Part shown: positions 54,523 to 64,000 of the stretch, piece after piece | Layout of the letters: each line of letters begins with the position of its first letter | How positions within the stretch are numbered: position 1 is the stretch's first letter | Assembly: GCA_021030915.1 (NCBI GenBank) | Contig: JAGEMR010000002.1 | Coordinates: 434,001 to 498,000, forward strand | Direction of reading: 5' to 3' | DNA length: 64,000 nucleotides | Source of the DNA: Astrothelium macrocarpum | Taxonomy: Eukaryota > Ascomycota > Dothideomycetes > Trypetheliales > Trypetheliaceae | Translations under genes and position numbers: made by a program | The notes under the pieces: model-generated | What the model was told of the DNA's origin: nothing | The model's database searches: none | What the model saw: only the letters and a program-made list of their open reading frames with translations

Positions 54523-55461
54523 TTAGGCCTTTCCAGCCGCTTCCAGTATGTCGTCCGTCTTCGACTCCAAATCAGCGCCGATTGCACGCTCGAGCGCAAT
54601 CACAAACGCCTTCCTTTTTGCTTCAACTTCATCTTTTCCTTTGACCGATCCCTTCAGATCTGACCAGGCATCGTCTAGAGCTGTTTGGAGTTCTTCGCTA
54701 GTGGATGGCAACCCAATCTTCTCCAGACTCGCTGCAGTCCTCTTATCTATGAATGGATACGCATTCGACCATGTCCATTGGACCCGCCTGAAAAAGATGT
54801 CCAGTCCTGTCTGCCCTAGTCCCTTAACGCTACTCTTCAAAATTTCTCTCTCCTTCTCGACATTATGCTCACCCTCTTTCCTCACATGCTCGAGTCCCTC
54901 TGGATCTTTTCCTTCGCCATCAAAGACATTAGCCAACAATTCCATCTCCTCGACAGTCTTCTGCTTATGCTGCGTCTTGGCATCCCACAACGCCTGATGC
55001 CTCTTCTCAGCCCCGGCATCCTTGATCGCCTTCGGACTGGTGAATTGGTACGGCGAATTGAAGATGGTGCGGATCGAGCGCAGACCAAGGCGATGCGATA
55101 TCGGTCGCGAGAGGATCACTGCAGAGAGAAGCTCTTCGAAGGGAGTAAAAGACGCTGTCCCGCTGGTGTATGTCCGAAGCTTTGAGTCTTTGGAGAGAGC
55201 TTCAGCTTCATCGGCGGGAATACACAAATGTGAAGCTTCTTCCGAGAGGAGGAATTTGAGCACTTGTCGTGGCGAAGTCTCGGATCTGGGTGCATGACGG
55301 CTGGAGCGACGAGGTTGTTTGTTGGGTTCGGACGATGTTGCCTGTTTGCGCTTCTTTGCGCCTTTGCTTTCCACAGCGTCTTTTTTCTCTTTTGAATCTT
55401 CTTTTTGTTTTTGAGGTTCAGTGTCTGTAGACTTAACTTGTTTTTCTTCTTTTTTGGCCAT
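54523..55461 (-). CDS. Fungal protein with an HhH-GPD-like core (possible DNA glycosylase relative)
   Basis: A single exon of 312 residues. Residues 1-65 are Lys/Glu-rich with basic clusters (GAKKRKQ, KQPRRSSRH) that look like nuclear localisation signals. The rest resembles the helix-hairpin-helix/Gly-Pro-Asp glycosylase fold. It has a first helical part FEELLSAVILSRPISHRLGL, a hairpin-like KGLGQTGLDIFFRRVQ, and then YPFIDKRTAASLEKIGLP, whose Asp sits where EndoIII-type enzymes have the catalytic Asp. There is no iron-sulfur Cys set. A DNA repair role is inference from this weak resemblance, and only the open frame and composition are firm. Confidence 0.8.
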   Translation of the reverse strand: MAKKEEKQVKSTDTEPQKQKEDSKEKKDAVESKGAKKRKQATSSEPNKQPRRSSRHAPRSETSPRQVLKFLLSEEASHLCIPADEAEALSKDSKLRTYTSGTASFTPFEELLSAVILSRPISHRLGLRSIRTIFNSPYQFTSPKAIKDAGAEKRHQALWDAKTQHKQKTVEEMELLANVFDGEGKDPEGLEHVRKEGEHNVEKEREILKSSVKGLGQTGLDIFFRRVQWTWSNAYPFIDKRTAASLEKIGLPSTSEELQTALDDAWSDLKGSVKGKDEVEAKRKAFVIALERAIGADLESKTDDILEAAGKA

Positions 55462-56150
55462 GGTTTATTGGATAAGAATAGCTACAGATGTGTGGAGCAT
55501 GGAAGCGCCTGAAGGATGCAGGAACACAACAACCTGGGGTACATCAATGACGTACATGACAGCTTACCTAATTGTTTCTAACTCGATCTAGCGCTCCAGG
55601 GTGTACTGGGCCTAGATTACTTGTTCTCTGTATAATTGAGGCTGGACGAGGTAGACAAGGTTCAAGGGGTCCAAGCGACAATACTTGGAACCGGACAAAT
55701 ATAGGCGGATATGAGACGCCTATGGATTCCGCAAAGACTGGCAACCACAAGGGCTATGCGGCACAAAACGGCATTGAGGCGAGGCGTACAGTATTGAGAC
55801 ACTGCTAATCAACCCATAGATAAAGGGGCTAACTTTGCTGTCATATTGGTCTTGTCTCGGTTCCGAGAAAACATTGATATCATACTTGGAATAAGTCTAT
55901 TCATTCCACTCATTACCAGAATTCACAAGCGCTTTGCCGTCTAGCATGCCGCCTCCTGTCGTGAGACTGATGTCCGCCTGGGACGAGTCTCCACGGGAGA
56001 GCCACAGAGCAACCTCACTGTGGCTCCACCAAAAGAACCACCTTCGCCACGCTCTAAAGTAATAGCAAGACCCCAATCTTAGTCCCGTCCCCGAATCGAT
56101 TGGAAAGTTCCAAGCCTAAGAATAATCCCTAAAAGGTTATAATAATGAAT
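55462..56150. other. Intergenic
   Basis: Upstream of the HhH-GPD-like gene and downstream of the Asn-rich membrane protein. Nothing was recognised. Confidence 0.6.
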
Positions 56151-57846
56151 TCACTTTTCCCCCAATGACTGAAACTGCACATCCACATCCACACTCTTCA
56201 TGACACTCAACCTAGGCGTTGGTACCTGCGTCCCTGGGTGCTGTTTAAACACCGTCATCTCACTAGCCTGTCGCGCATGTCCTCCCATCGCCTCCCCTCC
56301 CTCCTCTCCTCGTTCCTCCCCTCGTTCCTCCCGCTCTTCATATGCTGGAGGCCCAACCAAGGTCTCGCGGTCCTCAGCATCCTGCTCACGAGTCTTCACA
56401 ACTCCCTTCCAAACCTTGGCGCGTGGTTTCCCGCTTGACGACGAAGACTCGTCATCAGCCGCATCGCCCGGCTGGCTGCGCAGCAGCGCGGAGTTGATGC
56501 GGTCCGTCTGGTTGGAGACCCAGGAGTCGATCTTGCGGAAGCGGGGTACAGAGGAACGGTTTGAGTTGGCTGCGCTTTGGCGCTGGAGAGCGAAGCGCGG
56601 CGTAGACGGCTCTTGTGCCCCGTTTTCTGGCCAGGTGAAGCGGTAGTTGTCCTGGCCAATGGACGGTGGTAGCTGGAGGGGTGCCGAAAGATCAAGATTG
56701 GGAGTGACAAAGGGTGAAGAAGTGCTGGTGATGGTGCGGTCGCGGGTATCGCGGGATTCGGATTGGGAGATCGAATTGATGGTTGGGATGATTGGAGATG
56801 AGGCGCGGGATTTATTTTTGGCTTGAAGGGGCCAATTAGACATGTTCGTCATGGTTTGCTCTTTTGAAGAAACAGAGGCCTGGTCCAGGAAAGATCGCTC
56901 AGCAATGGGCAGTGCGGCGGGTTTCTCGTCTAGCGTCTCCTGGGGTTGATCTTTTGTTGACGGTCGATTGGAATTGGCTCTAATCATGACCATTTTTGGT
57001 CTTTGGGGTCCTTTTCTCATACCAACTTTCTCCACAGTTGCAGTAGCGAAGGTACTTGCGGCGTTCCAGACTCTGCCTTCTTCAGGCCTTGGCATTGAGT
57101 CATCAGACTTCTCCAAAGGTGCCTTCTTGGATTTGCCTTTTCTTCTTAGGTGCTTAAAGTCAAGAAGCTCATTGAACGGTACGCCTCGACGTGTCTTGTA
57201 AAAGGCATATATTAAGAATATGATAAGCAGTGTCGCACCTGGGAAGATCTAAGTAATTGGGAATTTACGGGCCAATACAGACATACCAATTGAACCAAAA
57301 GCAATTAGAACATCTTCGGAGCCATCAGAAAGTCCATTATGGCCATTTTGCTGGTTACTATTATTTCCTTTGCCGTTGTTGTTACCATTGTTGTTATTAT
57401 TGTTATTGTTGCCATCGTTGTTGCCATTGTTGTTGTTGTTCTGACCACGATGAGGTTGCTGTGGTTGTGGCATTTGCGGATGTGGATAATGAGTTGGATC
57501 TGTCTGGTCCCCAAGTGTGACGGATAATATCGACGTGGTCCCGGAGGGCGGATCTTGTACAAAAACCTGTAGAATTTAGCTTTCTACTATCAGCAGTATA
57601 GATCTTTTGATCATTCTGACCGTCGTTGCTGGCAAAGTTTGCCACGAAATGACCGTTGTTGTCATCATCTGATCCGGCTGATGTCGTTTAGAGACTTCGA
57701 AAATATATTTAAACAGGTAGGCTTACCGTCGTACTCGCCGTCGGCGGAACAGGTGCAGGCTCATTTGGCGGTGCGGTGGCTTGCGGCGGTAGCGCAAAGC
57801 TGATTTCCGTACGCCTTCGTAGTGAAGAGTCTCTTATGTCTTGCAT
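56151..57846 (-). CDS. Single-pass membrane protein with Asn-rich outer domain and PPxY tail
   Basis: Exons 57846-57727, 57677-57621, 57566-57287 and 57238-56151 close exactly for 514 residues. Residues 1-105 are Pro/Thr/Ser-rich (PPQATAPPNEPAPVPPTAS, TTTVISWQTLPATT), then comes a poly-Asn/Gly stretch. One membrane helix follows at about 140-165 (VLIAFGSIGATLLIIFLIY) with a positive inside flank (KTRRG). The cytosolic 350 residues are disordered and Ser-rich and contain GPPAYEE, a PPxY-type motif that HECT ligases of the Rsp5 kind bind. The layout recalls fungal wall-stress sensors of Mid2/WSC type, but there is no clear signal peptide or WSC domain. The function is unknown. The start Met is the only one giving frame continuity. 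Confidence 0.7.
57349..57440 (-). repeat. Asn-codon trinucleotide-rich tract inside the membrane protein gene
   Basis: Imperfect AAC/AAT/GGC repeats encode runs of Asn with Gly. Such tracts are prone to length change. Confidence 0.75.
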
Positions 57847-60800
57847 TTCTACTATTTTTTCCACTGCTTCATGATCGAGTTAAAGACGACAATCATCGAA
57901 TTGATGAAGATGCAATTTCAAAGGCTATTCTGGCACCAAAGCGAAATCAAAGGGAAGAAAAAAGTATTGGGAATGAGAAGACGGACAATACGCGTATACT
58001 AGGCAAAAAACGAGAGCATATTCAGAAAGCGGAGTCATGTACAAGAGGAATATAATGATCAACTCAAGAACGAAAGGGATTAGACAAGGAAAAGAAAATG
58101 GGGTCAAAACCGGACGATCGGCGAGCGCGGCTTCGATAAGAGCCCCAAGGCGGTTGTCAGAGAACCTGAAGCATACATTGAATGGTGCCAAGCCGTGGTT
58201 CCTCAATGCTTTAGGAACGGCGAATGGAAGATTGCTTGGTTCGACATGGATTCTTGGCTTCCATAAGTCGGCATATCGCTTTGTCGCAGTCACGTCTCAG
58301 GCTTGTGTTTCAGAATCCCGCATCACCTCCGAAACGCGATTAAACGAAGACAGAAAATGAATTCGGATTTTGAGTCAGCGACTTGTCCGTCTTTGGCCTT
58401 TATTAGCAGGGTGGTCCCAGAATTTGGTACTGCAGACTGCACTCTTCAACGATTTAAGCAAGTCAAAGCGCTGAGATTGGTGGGCTCACTGCATGCACTA
58501 TAACATTGCTTGTATCCTAACTCTGCTTCACCATCCGAATTGCCAAGCGAGATCAAGTCGGAAATTCCAAACAATTTGTCTTCCTTTCATAACGGTTCCT
58601 CTGCATCACGCGGGCATCTGGACTGATATCCCGACAACTGAGTCTTGTAACCAGCGAGGTTGAAATTTCTTGTTTGTGCATCTCAGAGCCTGCTCCAGCA
58701 GTGCGCACCGAATTTGCCATTTGCGTCGCCTCCAGGCCCCTTGTCAGACCAGGTGCTACATTCACGCTAGCTTGAATGCATATTTGACGGCATATTGAGG
58801 CGGCGTGGGGTTTGGCAGATCAACTGGGATGGTTCAAGGCCTTCCCGGGTATTGACTGCGCACTAAAGTGATAAGAAAGTTGATTGTCTCAGAATCTTAC
58901 CCACTTTCAACGAGTAGATGATTCAGACTGAACACCACATGTGCGTTCGAGCAGTCTATTGAGCCGAGGACGAATCAGCACGTGTCTATTCCATACCCTC
59001 CTCTTCTCGCTATACAGGGCTTGGTGTTAGATCTTCCTATATATACCCTCTAATAAGAAGGTGAAAATTCTAAGAACCTTTTGCGAGCTTTACCTCGTAG
59101 AGTACCACGACCCGTAAAGGACGCGAAATGATGCGTGGCACGAAGAGGTTCTCTGCCTTTATTAGACAGGCAGAGCCAGTAAAGTAACGATGTAGGGCCG
59201 AGAACCATGGTAAGATACTTGGACTTATTTTGACCATTGGTAAGCAAACATTTCTCACATCCCCGGTCTTGGAATTCAACGAAAGATATGGGTGCCCGAC
59301 GTCTTTCCAGAACGCACGTGATGCGTTCGATAAGGACCAAGAAGCATAGACGTCCGAAGGATATCGGCGAAGTCACCCAATCGTCACAGATGGATCTATC
59401 CGAAACCCCTAAAAGAACCTTCGCGATTAGGGTCTCGTGCCTGACTCAACTATTGCCGTGATCTCGTTATATGTGTCGAACATGTATAACCTGCGCAATA
59501 CATGTTGCAAGGATTATCCCAGATCCTCAGTTGATAGAACCTTAAGGGATGCGTTCACAAAAGTGGAACAAATCTTGAGGCAAAGTTCTATGGTATGCCA
59601 TTGTACAGTCTTTGGGCTTTTCCTCCAAGCCCCTAGCATTGGACTTATGCATTCTCGAAGCGTGAGACATATGCCGCAGGGCGAACGCACTGTTTTGGAT
59701 ACGAAGCTGGCTCCATGTAACCTGAAATTCTCCTAGCCAGGTCAAGGCTTTATGTCGTCGAGAATTTCGAAGAGCACGTATAGGTATACTTGATTTTTAG
59801 GCCAAGGGCCAATGTTCGTCTAAATCCAATTAGTTGGCTGTAATCTCGTGGCGAAGTCTACACGGTGACCTGCGTGAGTTAACCTTCTGAAGATTGAAAT
59901 ACCTGAGCCAAGAGTTTCAGGTTCCTAGTGATTCTAAAGTTTGCATAGCAGTTCTGTGGAGGCTAAGGCTCTTTGACCTTGTAGCATTACTGCTTTCGTT
60001 TGGAGATTGCATGACACGGTTTCAATGAACCTTTAGCCTAACGGTTGTCGGCGGATATTATCCAACGTAATCCAACACCATTTCTGGAACTGCGTGTAGA
60101 AATTGTAATGAAAAGTTGGGTCGATTTTCTTCCACACAGGCATTCAACCTTCTAGGCAAGACCTACACTGGTGTCACACAGGACAGGGTGCCTAATCCAA
60201 GCCAGCTGAGAGGGCACGAACAGTTGCGAATTCCCCTTAAAATGCTCGTTCCTACAAAATCGATGGAGGAGAAATGGTCAACTGTACTTGCAATGTCAAT
60301 TTTTCGAAAGGGGTCTTGTCGATAGGCTAGCCAAACCAATGTACATGAAGAAACTGCAACATGATTAGCGTAGGGTCCGGATTAGTTGTTTCTACAGCTT
60401 CTGCTGGTCCAGTCTGGAATCTGCGCGTATTTCCAGGGTCTTTCCAAGCAACTCGTCCAGAAAATACCCATACCGCTGCCGACATCACTTCCAGGTACCA
60501 AAGCTCTGGTTCGGTCAACAGGCCGAAGATATCGCAACTTCTAGAGATGCTATATCGAAAGCATCAAGCGTCAAAGTTGGTGAAGGTTTTCATGAGTGCA
60601 GATGGGTAAGGAGTGGAGACTTAGTACATACATACGGTACACCGAAGAGACGGTGGCACGGGTGCTGTAGAGCCGCAAGGCCCGTGCACTCAAGGGCTCA
60701 CGGGCCTAGGGCGGAGCGGGGTGGTGGGGCGCATTCAAGGGATTCTGCATTCGTACATCTCTGTGACGTTAACATTCTGCCATCTGGTCCTCAACCTCAT

Positions 60801-60855
60801 ATATCTCCATTCCTTCGCAAATAGACTCAATATAGATATAGAAGTTCTGGTCAAG
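57847..60855. other. Gene-poor gap of about 3 kb
   Basis: No frame longer than about 120 codons, and none resembles a known family. Base composition is ordinary, so this is not an A+T-rich RIP island. A cluster of GC-rich inverted repeats lies at 60656-60706. Confidence 0.5.
60656..60706 (+). promoter_or_regulatory. Pair of overlapping inverted repeats upstream of a mitochondrial protein gene
   Basis: GCACGGG (60656-60662), CCCGTGC (60681-60687) and CACGGGCC (60699-60706): the middle arm can pair with either the left or the right one (8 bp with GGCCCGTG at 60679-60686). It ends 149 bp before the start codon. A role in the leader RNA or promoter is inferred. Confidence 0.35.
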
Positions 60856-61842
60856 ATGAATAGTTTCGCAAGAACGCCTTTAGTAGCTCGATTTGCAAGT
60901 ACCCTCCCACGTGTTCAATGTCGACTGTTCCATCCAACATCACATCAATCCACTAACCCTCTTTTCCACCTCGCAGCATTGTCTGCATCTCGCGAAGGCC
61001 AATTCATTTCGAAAGCATCGGGAATTTCTAGAGTGGATTATTCTCCAAACTCACAACTTTTGAGGGCGGAGGCAATTGGGTCAACCATACCAGTTGGATC
61101 TGGTGTAACAAAAAGTTCAGGGCATATACAAGATCAAAAACCCAGAATGGAGCGCCCTCAACCGACACTCATGGGAAGAATAAACGTGCAGGAACCTATA
61201 GCACAGATACAACATCAAGACTCTGAGCTAAGAGCAAAAGTACCTGCAGAACAAGAACGGCCAAGTACAGAGTGCAATACAGAGTACGAATCAGGTCGGG
61301 TGTCAAGTTCTCCAGTCGATCGATCAAGCAGCACATCGAAGGAAGATTCTGGGGAAAGCAGTGGTTCGCGACGGATCATCCTAGACCCACTCTTGATGGA
61401 TCCGCAAGAGAAGAAGTATTTGATAAAATTATTGCGTCAATCATTGACTGCAAATCAGTTGCGGCTACTGGAGCGTAAACCACCGACGCAGGAATGCGGA
61501 ATTGGCCGAGGTAACGAGCTTGTCCAAGCTGAACTGCAAGCGAGCGAGGATGGATACGTGTTTGTGAACGATCGCGAAGGTCTCATCAAATATTTGAAGA
61601 ACAACGATGAAAGCGGAGTTCGGGAGGGTTTTATTTTTGGGATTTTCGCAGCTCTGCTTCTTGTCATGTGTGGGATGGGCTTATCGCGTAGAGAGACTCT
61701 CAAGAATCTTAACACTGGAGAAGCATCGAAGTCACTGGAACCGCGAAAGATGACGAAAGGTGTCGAACCAACTTCAAAATCTGACATCCAGCACGAACCT
61801 CCTAAAGCGCGGACATCGTGGTTTTGGTCGTCTCAAAAATAA
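60856..61842 (+). CDS. Probable mitochondrial single-pass membrane protein, unknown function
   Basis: A single exon of 328 residues from ATG 60856. The N-terminus (MNSFARTPLVARFASTLP) is basic, hydroxylated and acid-free, a likely mitochondrial presequence. Residues 60-200 are disordered. A more conserved-looking part follows: IILDPLLMDPQEKKYLIKLL, RQSLTANQLRLLER, GYVFVNDREGLIKYLKNN. One membrane helix then comes (GFIFGIFAALLLVMCGMGL) and a basic tail ending SWFWSSQK. The frame continues upstream to 60721 from a GTG, but that part has no Met. I recognise no family. Confidence 0.72.
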   Translation: MNSFARTPLVARFASTLPRVQCRLFHPTSHQSTNPLFHLAALSASREGQFISKASGISRVDYSPNSQLLRAEAIGSTIPVGSGVTKSSGHIQDQKPRMERPQPTLMGRINVQEPIAQIQHQDSELRAKVPAEQERPSTECNTEYESGRVSSSPVDRSSSTSKEDSGESSGSRRIILDPLLMDPQEKKYLIKLLRQSLTANQLRLLERKPPTQECGIGRGNELVQAELQASEDGYVFVNDREGLIKYLKNNDESGVREGFIFGIFAALLLVMCGMGLSRRETLKNLNTGEASKSLEPRKMTKGVEPTSKSDIQHEPPKARTSWFWSSQK

Positions 61843-62710
61843 ACGTACAGCCTGTACCGAGTAAGAAAATATCATTCACCGACACGCTTTAACCAAAGAA
61901 CGAACACCTTGCTTAGCGAGGCACTTTGGTTATATCTACAGCTATCTAATGTCTTTGGAGTTTACCTCCAATTCGGCATATGAGGAAAGCGGTTTGGCAC
62001 AATGATTTGGTCCTTGCAAGAGCGGGCGTGCGCCGTGTGAAGGTAGATCGATTGGAGTTTCTGGTTTTCGAAACTTGCGACGCGCAGTGGTGGAACCTAC
62101 GAGCATAGGGATGGCGTCATGAGCACATGCAGAGACGAATGCAATGAAAGATTGAAGGGGTAAGGGGAGGTCGCATCGGCGTAGAGCCGGTGTCAATTTC
62201 GGTTACGTGCTTTTTTGTTGTGCACTTTCTACAGCGTGACGATTTAGAAGTTTGCAAGCACGGTACTATTTAGCGAATACAATGCTGCAGTTTCTCTTAT
62301 GGTCGTACTAATTAGCTTCTTCGATCCACTTCTAGAAAGCCAACTCCGCCAAGTCGAAACTTCGACTTGGGCTTGACGCTTGGGAAATTTGACGATAGCA
62401 CTGCAATTCAATTGTTACTTGCGAGCTTCAATCCTGTGTCCAGTGGGAGAATGATAATAAGGTAACCTTAAACAATTTGTATAGTTCATTTTGCAGCAAC
62501 AAAGCCGAGCCTTAGGTGTAGATCGTAGAAAATCCCGGTGAGAAAAAGCATTGCTCACTCTAAATTGCTCTGCTGATAATGATAGGAAACACTGCTTTTA
62601 ACTCGTTACACACATCTATAGAAGTCATCACAAGAGCGTTCGAAGAACCGCTGTTCCGCTCAAATACAAGAAAATGTATAATTAACCCTGGTCTGGACCT
62701 CTATCGTGGC
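61843..62710. other. Convergent spacer
   Basis: Between the stops of the mitochondrial protein and the FSH1-type gene. Short frames only. Confidence 0.6.
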
Positions 62711-63421
62711 TTATCCACAACTGCTTTTGTAAATTTTCTTGGATTCTTCCGCAAGAAGTGCAAGGTCGTCCTTTGCCCATGGCATTGCGTGATGATAATT
62801 GATCTCGTGAAGCGTGCTTGTCTCCGGGCTAAAGTACGTTGCTTTTTGCTTTCTTGAGTATTCGAGAAACTCGTCTGTCAAACCGTGGAAGTGAACCGTA
62901 GGGATGGTGATAAGCTCGGCGTCTGCATGCGAAGTCTCACCGTTCGCAGATTTTTTTTTTATTGTCTCCATCGGAGGATTGACCCCGTTGCACAAAATGC
63001 CAAACCGAAGATTAAACCCATTACTTTCGTTTTTTGCAGCTCTCCGTTGCTGGTCCAGCAGTAGGCCACTTGCCATTCGGGTTCCTTGACTGAAACCAAG
63101 CACTCCCATCCATTCTTCTTTTGGAGCGTGCTTTTCCAACAATTTCCACGTGCGTTCCACGCCATTGGTTCCGGCAGCATCGTATCCGCTACCATCAACG
63201 AGATCAGGGCCATCGTAGACTTTGAACCAGTTTCTGAATGGTCCATAATCCTCAAATACCGGCAAAACTCCAGGACCAGCAGCTCTTTCAAATGGACCTT
63301 CGAAAAAGACGAATTTCATCTCATTTTTGACAAGCTGTTGCAGACGGATGCATTGTGTAGAAAAAACTTCGTTGTTTGAGCCTCCTCCGTGGAAGCAAGC
63401 GACAAGCCCAGGCTTGGTCAT
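62711..63421 (-). CDS. FSH1-type serine hydrolase
   Basis: A single exon of 236 residues. The FSH1 family alpha/beta hydrolase motifs are CFHGGGSNNEVFSTQ (oxyanion side), the nucleophile elbow GFSQGTRMA, the acid in HFHGLTDEFL and the His in INYHHAMP. Such proteins are esterases or thioesterases; some family members in fungal clusters release or process polyketides. No cluster gene is next to it here, so no pathway is proposed. No signal peptide is seen. The catalytic triad appears complete. Confidence 0.9.
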   Translation of the reverse strand: MTKPGLVACFHGGGSNNEVFSTQCIRLQQLVKNEMKFVFFEGPFERAAGPGVLPVFEDYGPFRNWFKVYDGPDLVDGSGYDAAGTNGVERTWKLLEKHAPKEEWMGVLGFSQGTRMASGLLLDQQRRAAKNESNGFNLRFGILCNGVNPPMETIKKKSANGETSHADAELITIPTVHFHGLTDEFLEYSRKQKATYFSPETSTLHEINYHHAMPWAKDDLALLAEESKKIYKSSCG

Positions 63422-64000
63422 AGTGGTTGATAGAACGGCCTTTGATCTGAAAGTGCGTTCGTAAGTCTGGCTCTGATCAGAATTGAAAAAGATGTCTTAA
63501 AGAACCCAGCCTCGCGAAGCAAGATGGCGACTGAGGTCATTCCGTAGGATCCGAGGCTTACTTCTAGCTACTAATGGCATGGCAGATTTGAAGGGATCCT
63601 CCAGCCTTTGAGCAACTGGTAAGATTTAGTGTTTATATTATCAGCGTCTGTCAATACCCATCTAGTCTTTAGTGTCTGAGTAGCCATTTCGGCAATAGTT
63701 CGAGCCTATTTGGTTTACCACGGAAGTTATCCCCGTCTCTTTAGTCATCGGACCTTTACCCTGTGGCTGCCTCCGCATGTCATTCCCCTTTCACTCCCGC
63801 CTGCTTACGTGAGGTCCCACATCCGATCAGCGAAACAGAGCAACAAACACTCAACGGGCCAGACCAGCGATTAGTGACCAGCGATTAGTGACCAGCAAAT
63901 AGCGACCGGTCTGTTCACTAATTCGATCATCCATCTTGCAAGGTCAACTTCGACCAAGACAAGCGTTTCGTACCAGTTGATGCTTTTAATAGAGTATGCT
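63422..64000. other. Intergenic to right edge
   Basis: Upstream of the FSH1-type gene. It contains the short tandem repeat at 63862-63903 and no recognisable gene. Confidence 0.55.
63862..63903. repeat. 14-bp tandem repeat, three units
   Basis: Two perfect copies of GACCAGCGATTAGT followed by one degenerate copy (GACCAGCAAATAGC). Confidence 0.85.

Noticed and set aside
1..64000. CRISPR arrays, rRNA genes, polyketide or nonribosomal peptide synthases
   Set aside because: Looked for and not seen; the window is eukaryotic and mostly housekeeping genes.

Overview
The window is nuclear DNA of a filamentous ascomycete (Pezizomycotina). Most genes have several introns of about 45-60 bp with GT...AG ends and CTAAC/CTAAT-like branch sites. 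The gene set is typical of such fungi: fungal Zn2Cys6 factor, heme-thiolate peroxidase, PTM1, DUF4112, FSH1-type hydrolase. One transposon carries the C-to-T/G-to-A pattern of repeat-induced point mutation (RIP). No class or species is claimed. Exons were assembled by hand from frame, splice sites and family similarity, and most models close exactly in frame.

Left part (1-11.2 kb). A taspase-like protease runs off the left edge. Next come the proteasome maturation factor Ump1, apparently with a first exon consisting only of ATG, and a prenylated membrane-anchored ubiquitin-fold protein of UBL3/MUB type. A PAQR (adiponectin-receptor/Izh-like) membrane-protein gene follows. It is cut inside a coding exon by a 2.16-kb pogo/Fot1-type transposon with a TA target duplication; the transposon interior is destroyed by RIP while the host exons on both sides stay open. 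ERG8 (phosphomevalonate kinase) closes this part.

Middle part (12-28 kb). A 1290-residue mitochondrial PPR protein, an MFS transporter with a 15-nt exon, the DNA polymerase epsilon histone-fold subunit Dpb3, a CLC chloride transporter with CBS domains, MLH1, and a secreted heme-thiolate peroxidase.

Catabolic-looking block (28-38.5 kb). HpcH/HpaI aldolase, D-2-hydroxyacid dehydrogenase, a UPF0261 protein and a PEP-hydrolase-like TIM-barrel protein in head-to-head orientation (the two halves of the plant Tm-1 protein), and a Zn2Cys6 transcription factor. These could form a small co-regulated pathway of unknown substrate.

Right part (38.8-64 kb). Mostly housekeeping genes: a polytopic membrane protein, a Cwc23-type spliceosomal J-protein, an S9 peptidase, DCP2, a DUF4112 protein, NCS2/CTU2 (tRNA thiolation), PTM1, a GNAT acetyltransferase, a nuclear-looking HhH-GPD-like protein, an Asn-rich single-pass membrane protein, a mitochondrial membrane protein and an FSH1-type serine hydrolase. 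A gap of about 3 kb (57.8-60.9 kb) holds no recognisable gene. No tRNA, rRNA or CRISPR array was seen, and no complete biosynthetic cluster with a PKS or NRPS.
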